DNA of 64,000 nucleotides, taken from positions 2,605,528-2,669,527 of the forward strand of contig CAJSYZ010000004.1 in NCBI GenBank assembly GCA_910574455.1, read 5' to 3'. Position 1 is the stretch's first letter; every line of letters begins with the position of its first letter. Origin of the DNA: Trichaptum fuscoviolaceum (lineage: Eukaryota > Basidiomycota > Agaricomycetes > Hymenochaetales > Trichaptaceae). The position numbers and the translations under genes were made by a program. This document shows positions 21,662 through 32,131 of this stretch, in pieces. The notes under the pieces were generated by a model. It saw only the letters and a list, made by a program, of their open reading frames with translations. It was not told where the DNA came from and searched no databases.

Positions 21662-23251
21662 TCAGACCTCGTAGGGGAAACGACCAAACATTAGTGTTCT
21701 CCTTGAATCATCTCCCGGAGCAAGACTGAACTCGCATGCGATACCCAGCTCCTTGCAACACTCTTTGGAAAGGAGAAACTTGTCATCTGCCCAAGCCATG
21801 CCAGGCGTAATTTCTCCTGAGGTAGGGTAATAAACAGGCCGCACAGTGAGCTTCTTCAGCGACAACACCCTTCTCCTCAAAAATTCGACGATCCGATCAT
21901 CCCACCGGTCCCACAAGGCCTCCTCGAAGGTGAAGTCGAGACAAACCTCCTCTATGGACGAGGGCAACGATTTGAAATGGGCGGTATCGAAGGAATGCCG
22001 GATGATAATAGTGAGTCGACGGAGCGCGGTACAATTCGCGAGAATATTTGCGACAGTCCCGTCTCCAAGTCCGGAGGCATTCACATGCAAGTCTTCGACG
22101 ACTCGGATACAGGGCAGGAGTGCGTTCACACAGGCCAGCTCGTTGAAGTAACATGGCGAGAGGTCGAGAGATAGACTTTTCAGTCTGAAGTCCTCTCGTG
22201 GTCGAGTTAGCCATTGAATATACTGAAGAGACAGCTGACTTGTGCTGCCTATCCGTAAAGACAAGCTTGTCAATGACGGTGGTGGAGATAGCTTTTCGAG
22301 GTCGGAGGGTGGGATGTAACTGCTGTAAACTGATCCAGAACCGGAGTATTGCAAGTGTAGATGCTTTAGAGACAGGCAGCCACTGATCTTCCTGCAGGTG
22401 AGGCCGAGTAGCTGGGTGATATCCCCGACTTGGACGAGCCGCATCTCGTTCAGGTTCGGGAAACGGCCAAGGTCGTTTGCGAAACGGTGTGATGGAATCT
22501 CAAACCAGTCGGTATTCAGTGCCATACAACGTACGTTCGGCAGGCGTGCGCACAGTTTCTGCATGATTTTCCACTCCTCGTCAGACCGCTCGCAGAGGTT
22601 GCGCATGGTATTCGACGGTGACTCGCGGTTGTTCCGAAAGATGATGATTTCCCGCGTCCAAGGCCCAAAGAGTGGGACAGCGAGTGCATTTTCGAGGTAC
22701 TGTTTTCGCGCGTTCTGCAGTACGAGAATACGACCGATGGCTCGCTGCGCCGATCGAGTCCAGCTCCGGCAAACTAAACTCACGTTCCGCAGATCACGGT
22801 CTACGGTGTGCAAGGGAAAACGCGATATACAAGAAGCATCTCCATCCCGCTCCGTGTGCAGTTTCTCCCTCCGCTCATTCGCCAGAATATCAACCAACTC
22901 CTCCAAGAGAAAGTGCGGGAAAACGAGCCGTCGGCACAGCGAGCTCAAGCTACGCGTAGTTTGGGTCGAAGCCACTTCCGCGCGATGATCCGCCACGCGT
23001 TGAAAGACGTCGTCTGGCTTCTGGAGGGTGACTTCGGACGCGTTGAAGTTGGGATGTCGGACAAGACCGAGTACGACGGTGAGGATGGGAGGTGCAAGAC
23101 GATAGGCAAGCATCAAGCTCGCAAGCATGGCGTCGGTCTGCGTCTTGAACGGTATGTATTCCTGCGAGGTGCGGTCAAACGCAAGAGTACCTTGGAATGG
23201 TAACCGTGCATCGGCCATTGTTGAACATGATGAGCGCCCCTTGTCTGACAT
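21662..23251 (-). CDS. F-box-like protein, intronless
   Basis: A single uninterrupted frame of up to 529 residues. The N-terminal half has an F-box-like stretch (LCRRLVFPHFLLEELVDILA, then LRNVSLVCRSWTRSAQRAIG), the usual F-box order of a Leu/Pro start and a VSLVCRSW core. The rest is an irregular leucine-rich array (LSLKHLHLQYSG, LTSLSLRIGS, FRLKSLSLDLSP, LRRLTIIIR), typical of the many agaricomycete F-box/LRR-like proteins thought to select substrates for SCF ubiquitin ligases. Translation may start at 23251 or at the second Met (MADARLPFQG) 11 codons later. The substrate is unknown, and the F-box itself is divergent. Confidence 0.75.
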   Translation of the reverse strand: MSDKGRSSCSTMADARLPFQGTLAFDRTSQEYIPFKTQTDAMLASLMLAYRLAPPILTVVLGLVRHPNFNASEVTLQKPDDVFQRVADHRAEVASTQTTRSLSSLCRRLVFPHFLLEELVDILANERREKLHTERDGDASCISRFPLHTVDRDLRNVSLVCRSWTRSAQRAIGRILVLQNARKQYLENALAVPLFGPWTREIIIFRNNRESPSNTMRNLCERSDEEWKIMQKLCARLPNVRCMALNTDWFEIPSHRFANDLGRFPNLNEMRLVQVGDITQLLGLTCRKISGCLSLKHLHLQYSGSGSVYSSYIPPSDLEKLSPPPSLTSLSLRIGSTSQLSLQYIQWLTRPREDFRLKSLSLDLSPCYFNELACVNALLPCIRVVEDLHVNASGLGDGTVANILANCTALRRLTIIIRHSFDTAHFKSLPSSIEEVCLDFTFEEALWDRWDDRIVEFLRRRVLSLKKLTVRPVYYPTSGEITPGMAWADDKFLLSKECCKELGIACEFSLAPGDDSRRTLMFGRFPYEV

Positions 23252-25133
23252 GTTTATGGGCGATCGCTGGTGAGGGATGAGACCGGAGCAAGGGAGTTGA
23301 GACAGGCCCTTTACGAGGAGAGAGGCCTATTGGCCGGCCGCCGCTTTGCCGGCAGGGTCCATTCAACACGATAGAAACTGCTTGTCAACAGCATCGAGAA
23401 TAAACAGGATTACATACTCACGTCTTACTATCCATTCCCGGTACCTCCTTCAACCTGCCTACGGAAGCATATCAATGCATACGCTGAGACGCCTTACCCT
23501 GACTTGGCTGAAGCTTGACGCACGAGAGAGCAGAACACATGGTATCATGGCCAAGGCAGTTAAGAGACTTGGGTAAGTCACAAAACCGCCCGGTCACCGA
23601 CACCATTTAAATATAAAAGATAAATTTGTCTTTATCAGACGAGGCAAAATAACACCACCTGATATCTGAGATTCTGAATCAATCAATCGTATATCGATTT
23701 GGTACGTCGTCTGTACGTGAATAACAGCGAATATATATGATGAACGTTGGTCGACAAAAAATGGGTATGCACGAAAATCCCGGCTGATTGTACACGAAAA
23801 CATGTAAGAAACCCTACACCTCGCCCGTACATCCATTTGGTACTTAGCTTCTATAATGTATTCATGGAGAGCTCTTCATGTCGAACCGCTCATATGCGAA
23901 AACCTCGTAGATAACCTGCAAGTGAAGTCGGCCTTTTCGGTAAATAAGGGTCAACGAACATCATGTCAATCCTACCGCTTGTTGCTATGAAGTAAGCGTG
24001 AACGGTTTCTTCGACAGCTTGCAGAACCTTAGGTAGAAAGGAAGGGCCCGGGCCTCCATGTGCCATAATGCTTTGCCAGTAACTCAAACATAAGGCGTAA
24101 AGCTGACTGTATGCGTTTTCCCAACCTCACTGCAATCATATAGTTTTAGATGGAGTAATATATGTAAGAGAATGCATGGGCTTGATAATGACGTACTGAA
24201 AATTTTGGCTTGGGATTTGGCTAAGTAGACCAATCCATTGACAGGGATCGACTCTGGTACTTGGCCATGCTCAGGTTTTGCCAGTCCGTATCGCCAGGCC
24301 ACGAGGTATTTCATCCAGATATGAAGTGCTAGTATGCGTAAGAGATTGCCTGGAATGAGGTGAGATCTTCACCCTGAGTTTGTGGATACTCTTACATACA
24401 AGTCAAGCTCAGTATGCGGTCTTCCACGGGTTCGATAGTAGGCTCATGGGTTTTCTTTCTTTTGGACACGTGTTGAGGACTTCTTCTGCATCAGATAAGG
24501 TAGAGATAGTAGATTGACCAGATCCTCAGCAAGAGCTCTCGAAGAGTTTTGGTGAAGGTCAGACAGCGTTCTGAAAGAGTGGTGGAGAGACACTTGGACG
24601 CGTCATTGTCACTTTCGACTTTTGCCGTTTGTTGTTGACTATCTAGAAGGAAATGCTTCTACAATGAAAGCTGCAGAGAGGTATTGGGCTGGAAGTTTGT
24701 TGTAAAGAAAGCCGCCCAGGAGCTCGCTGAAAAGGTCCTTGCTCCAAAGCAACAAGTTGGGTTGCCAAGGGCGCGACAAGTCAAGCCCAGCAACCCCAGG
24801 CACTACCGGCCACGGAAAAACCTCCTTAAGAGCATTTACAGATAAAAGAGGAGTGGAGGTTGGGTTGCGAAGAGTCATGAGTTCTTGTTGTATCGAAAAT
24901 CTCTTGAGGCTTGGAGACGTCCTTATTGTTGTGGTTGATGATGAAGAGACGCGACGCGACTTACGCGTGATGTTGTGCCCGCCGTGCTAACTTGGAACCG
25001 AGTTATTTACCTACGACCTTCGACATAAACAACGTATATCCCGATCCCGAAGAAGTTACTTCCTCCTTCAAACCTGTTTCCTACCTCATTAGCTCACTAA
25101 ACATCTTAATGCTATAATTTGAGCTACTCTTGC
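23252..25133. other. 1.9-kb spacer with only doubtful open frames
   Basis: This is the 5' region of the F-box gene, then DNA without a supported gene. On the minus strand, 24314 down to about 24200 reads MKYLVAWRYGLAKPEHG... and 24087 to 23890 has a clean open frame ending AGYLRGFRI. No splice joins them in phase and I do not recognise either, so a small unknown gene is possible but unproven. A second minus-strand frame at 24878-24639 is equally unsupported. Confidence 0.35.
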
Positions 25134-28100
25134 ATGGACGACTTGTGGGGCAATGCCTGGTCCCAGGCAGATGAAGATGTCGCCGGAAAAGCAGTGCGCA
25201 CGCTCAAGTCTCTGGACGATGCGCCGTGGAAACCCGCAGCGACTTCAACGAAGGTTGAGGAGGCAGATATAGGCCTTCCATCTTGGAGTACGGGTGCTAT
25301 CAACTGGGCAGAGCCAACTGGAGAAGTATCGCTGTGGACAAGTGAAGTAGCTACTGATGGACTGTCTGTGACCACCCACGCAACCGGTTGGGGTGGTGAG
25401 ACGGAACTCAACTATGGGATTGGCGACACTGCGGCGAACAGCGAGGATGGTGAAAGACTAGAAACTCCCGTAGAAACCGAAAGGCTGGATGATGAACTCG
25501 AAGACGGACCCGAGATGTCTGACCGCCCCTCCGAGTCTACTCCAGTAGTGGAATACAAAACGCTTGCGCCTGAAGCAGTTGCCGAAGTACACCCGCATTC
25601 ACATGGCGATGACACCCTCAAGAGCTCCGAGTTATTTGGCTCTTTCGAAACAGGACTGGAGCTCAGACCGGGAGTTTCTGCCTTCGAAGATGATGATAAG
25701 TGGGAAACGCCTCTTAGTACAGACGATGCCTGGGGTTCACGGTGGGAAAATCCTGATGCTGAAGAGGAACAGGATGAAGCTCCTAGGGACGAATGGGAAA
25801 TTGCTAGGGAGGAGAAGCTGAGACGAGATCGAGCCGTTGTAAGCTCTGTACTTCTTCTCTTCGAAATCTGCTAATGCCATTCGAAAGCCTCCGGAACTTA
25901 TGCAGTCCATATTAGCTCTGTTGAACGAACTTCCGTCAGACCTTTGGCCCGCATACCCCAAATCTGACCATGATCCGGAATTGGGGAATTGGCGAGATGG
26001 GATGGACAACCTTACTGGCTTGTAATTATTTTCTTGTCCACCTCAGTTCTATACTCATGGTCTCTTAGAAATGAACTGGTCCGTCAAGCACTGCCGGGCA
26101 TTGCTGTTCCGCCTCCCATTCAGTTTTCTCATTCGCATATTGCAAAAGCTTTGGCTAAGAGTGTAAAACTGTCGAAGAACCTGCCGGTCGTTCGTCAGAG
26201 TCCTATGTCTCACCTATTTACTGCAAAGAGCTCGACCGCATGGGAATTGTCGGTCAAGAGTAAGGTAGAAACCCCGAAAGATGATATCCCGACTGGTTGG
26301 CGAACTGTTGATAATGAGCCGCTGGACACGAAAGAACAGAAACCTCAGTTACCAGAGAAGAAATCCAGTGGATTTCTTGCCTTTCTGGGCAGACGTTCTT
26401 CCACTGTTCCTGTAATAAACGCTTCTGCCGCTACTCAGAATAGCGTAAGGAGCGCTTCTCCGGCCCCTAGTAAAGCATCTGCTTCAGGTGCAGCCTCAAC
26501 TCGTACCAGCGTTGACGTTCAATCTCCTGCGGAACCGATACAATCATCTCTCTCGCTGTCAAGCATCCCCTCTGATACGCCGGCACCGCCGATTGCTTCT
26601 TCCGCATCCTTGCCTTCGTCACTATCCTCATTGCCACCTTCGGAGGCAGTGTCTCCGTCCATAGGTCAGCCTGCACCTGAGCCTAGTATGGCTTCGCCTC
26701 CTGCACCCACTGCTGCTCCATCGGCTGTGTCACGCTTTTTCAACCGCTTCTCTCGCGCTGCGAGCAGCTCTCGGCGTAGTTCGTCCAGCCCGAGGAGCTC
26801 CATTGCACTGTCAACCGATGACATCGAGTTTCTCTCTGACATTGTACCAAGCCACGATGACGATATGGACGAAGATGACCAGTTAAGTGCATTGACGGCA
26901 ATGGTGTCCTCACCTGCAACGTTAAATTTACCCAACAAACTACCGCCCCCTCTTGCTCCCCCGCCTCGTCGGACGTCTCTAGCGCAGGCACCCGTCTTAC
27001 AGCAACCAAGTGCATCGAAGCCCTCGAGTATTTTCAACGATTTCGATGCATTCTCTGCTCCGAGTGGTAGTTCATCAACGTCCGCACTTCCTCCACCTCT
27101 TCCCCCTCCCATTTCTCCGACCTCATTCACTTCACTTTCCAAACCTGCTACACCGTCCCCACTTGGGAGTAACCATATTCGAACGTCATCAAAGTCAAGC
27201 ATACCAGGGATTGCGTCACCTCCTTCTAGAACACGTACACCAATTTCACCTCCTCTTGTCGGATTGGGTACGTGGACTATACCGCAAGCGAATGTGGTTG
27301 AAAGCAGTCCAGTCCTGCAGGCATTGAACTTGCCGTCTGTCTTGCCTCCAGCGTCTGTAAAGACACAACCTATGTTCAGCGACTCCAGCCAACCAATACG
27401 GAGCTCATCGGCAGGGTTGGTTACACCTACCATCCCACCTCCAGTCGAGAAGTCTCCGGGCCGCATCTACAGTCTATCAAACACTAAGCCTAGTAATGAT
27501 GATGACGAATTCAGTTTCTTCCATTCATCGCCATCCATTCTCTTCGGGTCCACGCAGGCGATTTCTACTGTGGGTTCGGCCTCGACTTCCGGTGTTTTCA
27601 CAGACAAATCAACCCTTTCACGTCATGACGAGGAAAATGACTTTGGCGATTTCGGCGACTTCATCTCGACTGTGTCCCCTGTGACTTTGCCTCCGCTACC
27701 TCAAGCTGTCCCACCTCCGCCACCGAAGAAACACGTTCCTGCGAACATCCAGACGCACATTCGTAAGCCTTCAGCAGCGGATCGCCAGGCTGCGGCAGAC
27801 CTTGTCGAGAAAGCGGCTGCTAGGAAAGGTCGTTGGCCTGCACCTCCATCTCCCATTCCAGAGCGCCTTCCTCCTCCCCCATCTATGACTAGTGTTAGAA
27901 GCATCTCTCCCCCAGGCTCGTCAATCACATTAAGGCCAATAGCACAAATCACTTCGATCTCTCGATCATCAACACCAATGAATGAGACGACGTCTGGTTC
28001 AAGGACTACTCCAACTCTCCTCCCTCCTCCGCTTATATCTGGCCTACCTTCTTCTCATACTCCTTCTCTCCTTGACCTAGGCTCTAGCTCCCCTCGCGCT

Positions 28101-28208
28101 CCATTCACCAATTTCTCTCAGTCGATAAAACCACTACCTAAGCCAGCAGCTCCATCTTCTGAGACAGGGCTATCAGCTCAGGACCTTTCTTTCTTTGAGG
28201 GTTTATAA
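25134..28208 (+). CDS. Large Pro/Ser-rich protein with DFGDFGDF motif (uncharacterised)
   Basis: A protein of 992 residues from exons 25134-25838, 25888-26021 and 26069-28208, all in frame. The N-terminal third is acidic and Trp-dotted (MDDLWGNAWSQADEDV, DDAWGSRWENPD). A conserved-looking central part (PPELMQSILALLNELPSDLW ... GLNELVRQALPGIAVPPPIQ ... FLAFLGRRSS) is followed by about 550 low-complexity residues rich in Ser and Pro. Within these, at about 27637-27664, stands NDFGDFGDF. Short acidic DFGxF-type motifs are known ligands of clathrin-adaptor ear domains, for instance in aftiphilin and yeast Laa2, so a trafficking role is an inference. No enzyme domain is seen. The protein ends QDLSFFEGL. 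A long antisense frame in this gene is a composition artefact. Confidence 0.8.
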
Positions 28209-28537
28209 CATTACTTGCATTTACTAGTCGTTGTTTAAGTTGTCGCATTCAGTACTTTTCATTCTGTTATACACACTCTCACATGGCATGAATTTAATGA
28301 TTACATGTATCGCATTAGGTCTCCCATGGTATTCTTATTCCTACGATAACTACTCTCGACCCAGTAATATGTTACTGAAAAAAAAACCAACCGAGTCGCG
28401 AATTCGTGTGAACTAAACGCGAAGACGCGAATTATACTCGTGACGTGTCTGACCTTCTTCCACCTTTGACAACGTAGAAAGTCTCTACAACCTCCATCTT
28501 ACTTCAATCGACTGGACATTACAAAAGGGCACAGAGA
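28209..28537. other. Intergenic spacer
   Basis: Promoter and 5' UTR of SEC72. There is a CT-rich run just before the start; nothing else is recognised. Confidence 0.5.
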
Positions 28538-29402
28538 ATGTCGCATTCACATACACATGCACCAGGCGAATCTCATTCGCACTCGCATGCTCCTGGACCT
28601 CAGGCTCAGCCTCAACAGGCGCAGCCACAGCAATTCGTTCCTCCTCCTCTAGATGCAAAAATGCAAGCACTCATTGAGGCAGATTTCACGCCAGTCAATA
28701 TAAAACTCGCGGATCCCAACGAGTCTCAGGCGCTGTGCGGAGAACATGAACTGGAGATTTGTGAAGAATGTGGTGTGGATTACAGACTCATGAACAGCCT
28801 GGCGAGAATATTCGTACAGAACCCTCAGCTTTTAGCCCCACCGCCACCGCAAGTCATCCAGCAACAACGTTCGTTAGTAGTTAATAAAATGAAGGAAGAT
28901 GGTAATGTGCGTATATAATTCTCTTCGCTACACAATATTCTTTGACGCTACCCTTATTCCGACTCCCCCAGGCGAAGTATAAGGCGGGCAAAACGAAGGA
29001 TGCTATACAAGCTTATACTGCTGCCGCCACCTTTGCTTCCCAACGTTTACCATGGGAGCCAAATAACCTGATGCGAGAGGAGCTAAGCACACTTTTGAGC
29101 AACCGAGCGGCTGCGTATATCGCAGATAAAGACTACATCGGTGCTCTAACGGATGCCGAAGTCGTTACGCAGATCAAAAGGCCTTGGGGTAAAGGCCATT
29201 TCCGTAAAGCGAGGGCATTAGTTGAGTTAGGGCGGTATGAAGATGCAAAGGAGGCTGTTCTGCTTGGGTTGGCATTTGAACCTACCAGTACGGTATGGAC
29301 CAATAATCGTATTGTTTGGTTTACCATATCTAACAGGTAGTCCAGGAACTTTCTACTCTTCTAGAGGACATCAATGGCCGGTTAAAGAACAGTAAGGCCT
29401 GA
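28538..29402 (+). CDS. SEC72: ER translocation protein Sec72 (TPR)
   Basis: Sec72 is a cytosolic-face subunit of the fungal Sec62/63 complex for post-translational protein import into the ER. Its TPR domain binds Hsp70 tails. The exons 28538-28906, 28972-29292 and 29337-29402 give 251 residues. The N-terminus is His-rich (MSHSHTHAPGESHSHSHAPG), then Gln/Pro-rich. The family core follows: ALCGEHELEICEECGVDYRL, with the two CxxC-like cysteine pairs. The TPR region runs DAIQAYTAAATFASQRLPW, LSNRAAAYIADKDYIGAL, WGKGHFRKARALVELGRYED. The length matches other fungal Sec72 proteins. A complete transposon begins only 92 bp after the stop codon, so its 3' UTR or terminator may have been altered. Confidence 0.88.
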
Positions 29403-29494
29403 TGGACCATAAAAACCGACCACACTCTCCTAGCTATCATTACACTCGTCCTCTTTCATTGCTGTGCTTCCTGACACGTTGTAAAGTACTCATA

Positions 29495-29516
29495 CAGTAG
29501 TCCCTCCCGAAATGAA
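29495..29516 (+). repeat. Left terminal inverted repeat of the pogo element
   Basis: 22 bp, a perfect reverse complement of 31742-31763, preceded by TA. Confidence 0.92.
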
Positions 29517-29725
29517 ACTCCTTAAAATGAATAACTTCTAATAATGTATAGACTAGGGCTTCCACCGAGTTGGTAGAAAGGAAATTAGTACATCAAAATG
29601 AATAACTTCCAAAAATGAATAATGAATAGGCATTTCAGGAAATTAAAACAGGATATTCACTTTGAGAGGCCAGTAACTTGGGCTCCGAGTTGAGCAGGCT
29701 GCTTCAAATTTTTGCTTTGCACCTC

Positions 29726-31628
29726 ATGCGACATCTGCGCAAAGTCATTTCAAATGCTGAGCCTCATCCTCTTGGTGAGCAATGGCGATATTCCCGCTCT
29801 CCATCTCCCAGTCTTGCTTTGCTCGACCACTCTATCCAATCTCCCAGGAAGAAGAACAGTAAAAAAGGTTCCGGCGCTGTGTCAGCATCGAAGGCAACTC
29901 TGGTTGGAAATCGTCCTATCACCGCGGCGAAGACACAAAAGGGTCCCACCCGTTCAAATCCGACTTTGAGTGACAAAATCAGAATATTGGATTTTATGAA
30001 GGAGAAGGGCTGCTCACAGATGGAGGTCGTAAAGCACTTCAGGCAAGAGTTCCCTACATTTTCGCAGCCTTCCTTAAGCCGGTGGAGGAAGCAGGAGGCA
30101 GAACTAGTACGAGAGCAAGCAAAGAATAGGAACAAGCTTTCATACAAGAAGGTAACTCATGTTGAGTTTCCGGAGGTTGAAAAAGCATTGGCAGCTTGGG
30201 CTATCCAGGCTGAAGCACGAAAAACTCAGATACGGATCACAGAAGCAGTCCTTCGAGCCAAGGCCCGTCATTTTGCAGTTCTGCTTGGGATTCCCTTGGA
30301 TAAATTCATTCGTTGTTCAAATGGTTGGGCCCACAAGTTCAAGATTCGATATCAGTTGAGGAGCTTTCAACTTTACGGAGAGGCTGCATCTGTTGCCCTG
30401 GAGGACGTTGACGCAGCTCGCATGCGACTGCAGCACATCTCGAAAGACTTCAAGCCTGAAGACATTTACAATCTTGATGAGTCTGGACTCTACTATCGAA
30501 TGCCACCGGATCGAAGTCTTGCTTCCAAACAGATGTCAGGTTCGAAGAAGGACAAAACCCGAATTTCGCTAGTGTTCGTTGTTAATGCTGATGGATCACA
30601 CTCTTTCCCGGTCATTTCTATTGGCCATGCAAAGTGCCCAAGGCCATTCAATAAGAAGAGTGCAAAGGAGCTTGGATTTGAGTATTATTGGAATAAGAAG
30701 GCGTGGATGACAGGCTCAATTTTTCAGCTGTATGTCGTCCTTCTTTCTCCAAAGTTGTTTCTTTGCTGATTTTTACTTCAGAGTTCTTGAGTATATTGAT
30801 ACTGAAATGCGCAAGCGCGGTCGATCAATTCTACTTTACATAGACAACGCACCATCACACATATTCGACGAGACAAAGCTTACCAACGTGCGGGTTGAAT
30901 TTCTGGATCCAAATATGACATCACACATCCAGCCCTTGGATGCAGGAATCATTCGCGCGTTTAAGGCCCATTACCGACGATTATACATTCTTCGAGCACT
31001 GCTACGAGACGAGGCTGGCATTGATGATATCTATGCAATAGATCAACTTGAAGCCATGCGCTTGGTGGATGAAGCTTGGGGACACATTAGCAACGAGACA
31101 ATTGCAAACTGTTGGAAACACACCAAAATCATCTGCTCCAATGACTCGGAGCTCAGCAACAGCCCTCATACTTCCAGCACCAAAGCATCCGAAGCACCTC
31201 CTGAAGTTGATAGCTCTGTGAAGGAACTGGCGAATGCGATTGAGCGGCTTTCAACATCCGGAGTTGTAGCTTCTCGAAACGTGCCAACTGTGAAAGATCT
31301 GCTTGACATTGAAGGAGAACAGATAACGGAGGCATTGTGGACGGATGAGGAGATTGTTGAACAAGCATGTCTTGAGCAACAAGTCGAAGATGGTGTGGAT
31401 GCACAGGATGCAGATTGCGACGACGACGTGGTCCCTTTGCTCTCTAATGGTGCCGCTTGTCAGGCCATCACTGAACTGATTCGACTATGTGAGCACAGAA
31501 ATGAAGACATCTTTCACTCAGCTCGTTCAACATTGTTGAATCTCGGGATGCGCCTTCGAGCAGAACGTTGCGCAGCAATGCGCCAGCCTGAAATCACTCA
31601 GTTCTTTGCGAAGAGTAACTCATCCTGA
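29726..31628 (+). CDS. Pogo-type transposase (CENPB-like HTH, DDE_1)
   Basis: The transposase cuts and pastes the surrounding element. The exons 29726-30729 and 30782-31628 join in frame to 616 residues. Upstream in-frame sequence has no ATG, so the first ATG is used. Residues about 80-125 form a Psq/CENPB-N helix-turn-helix (LSDKIRILDFMKEKGCSQME). About 147-213 is the second, Tc5-type DNA-binding HTH. The catalytic triad is visible as Asp251 (YNLDESGLYYR), Asp356 (LLYIDNAPSH) and Asp388 (HIQPLDAGIIRAFKAHYRR), with 31 residues between the last two. The acidic C-terminal region ends RQPEITQFFAKSNSS. Residues 603-610 fit the PCNA-binding PIP-box consensus (Q-x-x-I-x-x-F-F), a motif known in Drosophila Pogo. 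No stop or frameshift is seen. Confidence 0.9.
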
Positions 31629-31741
31629 TTTCGGGACTACTTTAGTACTATTATTACCTAATAAAATCGCTGTAAATTCGAATATTTCTCATAATGCATA
31701 GCCTCTCATAATGCATAGCCTACCCTTTCCACCGACCCCTA

Positions 31742-31763
31742 TTCATTTCGGGAGGGACTACTG
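31742..31763 (-). repeat. Right terminal inverted repeat of the pogo element
   Basis: 22 bp, a perfect reverse complement of the left end, followed by TA. Confidence 0.92.
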
Positions 31764-32131
31764 TAGTATTATGTTATTCATTCAACATCGGTTTACGTGT
31801 AACAGGGAATGAGCTGCATTCTCAGCCTTTTTCCAACAAGCCCCCCCCCCTCCTTTCCAAGTATTCCTTCAACATTTCGTACCACTGCCTGCTGTCTTCT
31901 CGTTATTGCACTGTCAATGATAGCCCTATGCTGTGTATTTGGGTATTTGGAATCAGTTGCCAGCCACGCACCCTAATTGGCTATTCGACTCCTGTTAAAA
32001 CCGTGTGCTCCTTAACTTAGCCGCCAAATGATGGACTCCCGGAAAGCCGTGCACCACCGTATTCGTATACTTCTAGGCCGTTGAAGGAGTATATCATTTG
32101 TTCTTGTTCAATTACCACCAACCCATGCCAG
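31764..32131. other. Spacer between transposon and APP1
   Basis: Contains the APP1 promoter and a 10-C tract at 31841-31850. No gene is seen. Confidence 0.5.

Larger units (their letters stand above)
29495..31763 (+). mobile_element. Complete pogo-type DNA transposon
   Basis: The element is 2269 bp with perfect 22-bp terminal inverted repeats (29495-29516 and 31742-31763), starting CAGTAGTCCCTCCCG. TA dinucleotides flank both ends (29493-29494, 31764-31765), the TA target duplication of the Tc1/mariner/pogo superfamily. Subterminal zones carry a related sequence in direct orientation (ATAATG-ATAG... TTCCACCGA near 29546 and near 31705) and repeated AATGAATAACTTC units on the left. One gene, with one intron, encodes a full-length transposase. 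Identical ends and an unbroken gene suggest recent insertion and possible activity. Confidence 0.92.

Noticed and set aside
22398..22988. Plus-strand open frame of 196 codons inside the F-box gene
   Set aside because: Antisense to the longer minus-strand F-box/LRR frame; it is Arg/Ser-rich and without motif.
26666..27466. Long minus-strand open frame (266 codons) opposite the Pro/Ser-rich gene
   Set aside because: It lies wholly antisense to a well-supported coding exon, is Gly-rich because the sense strand is Pro/Ser-rich, and has no domain. A composition artefact.
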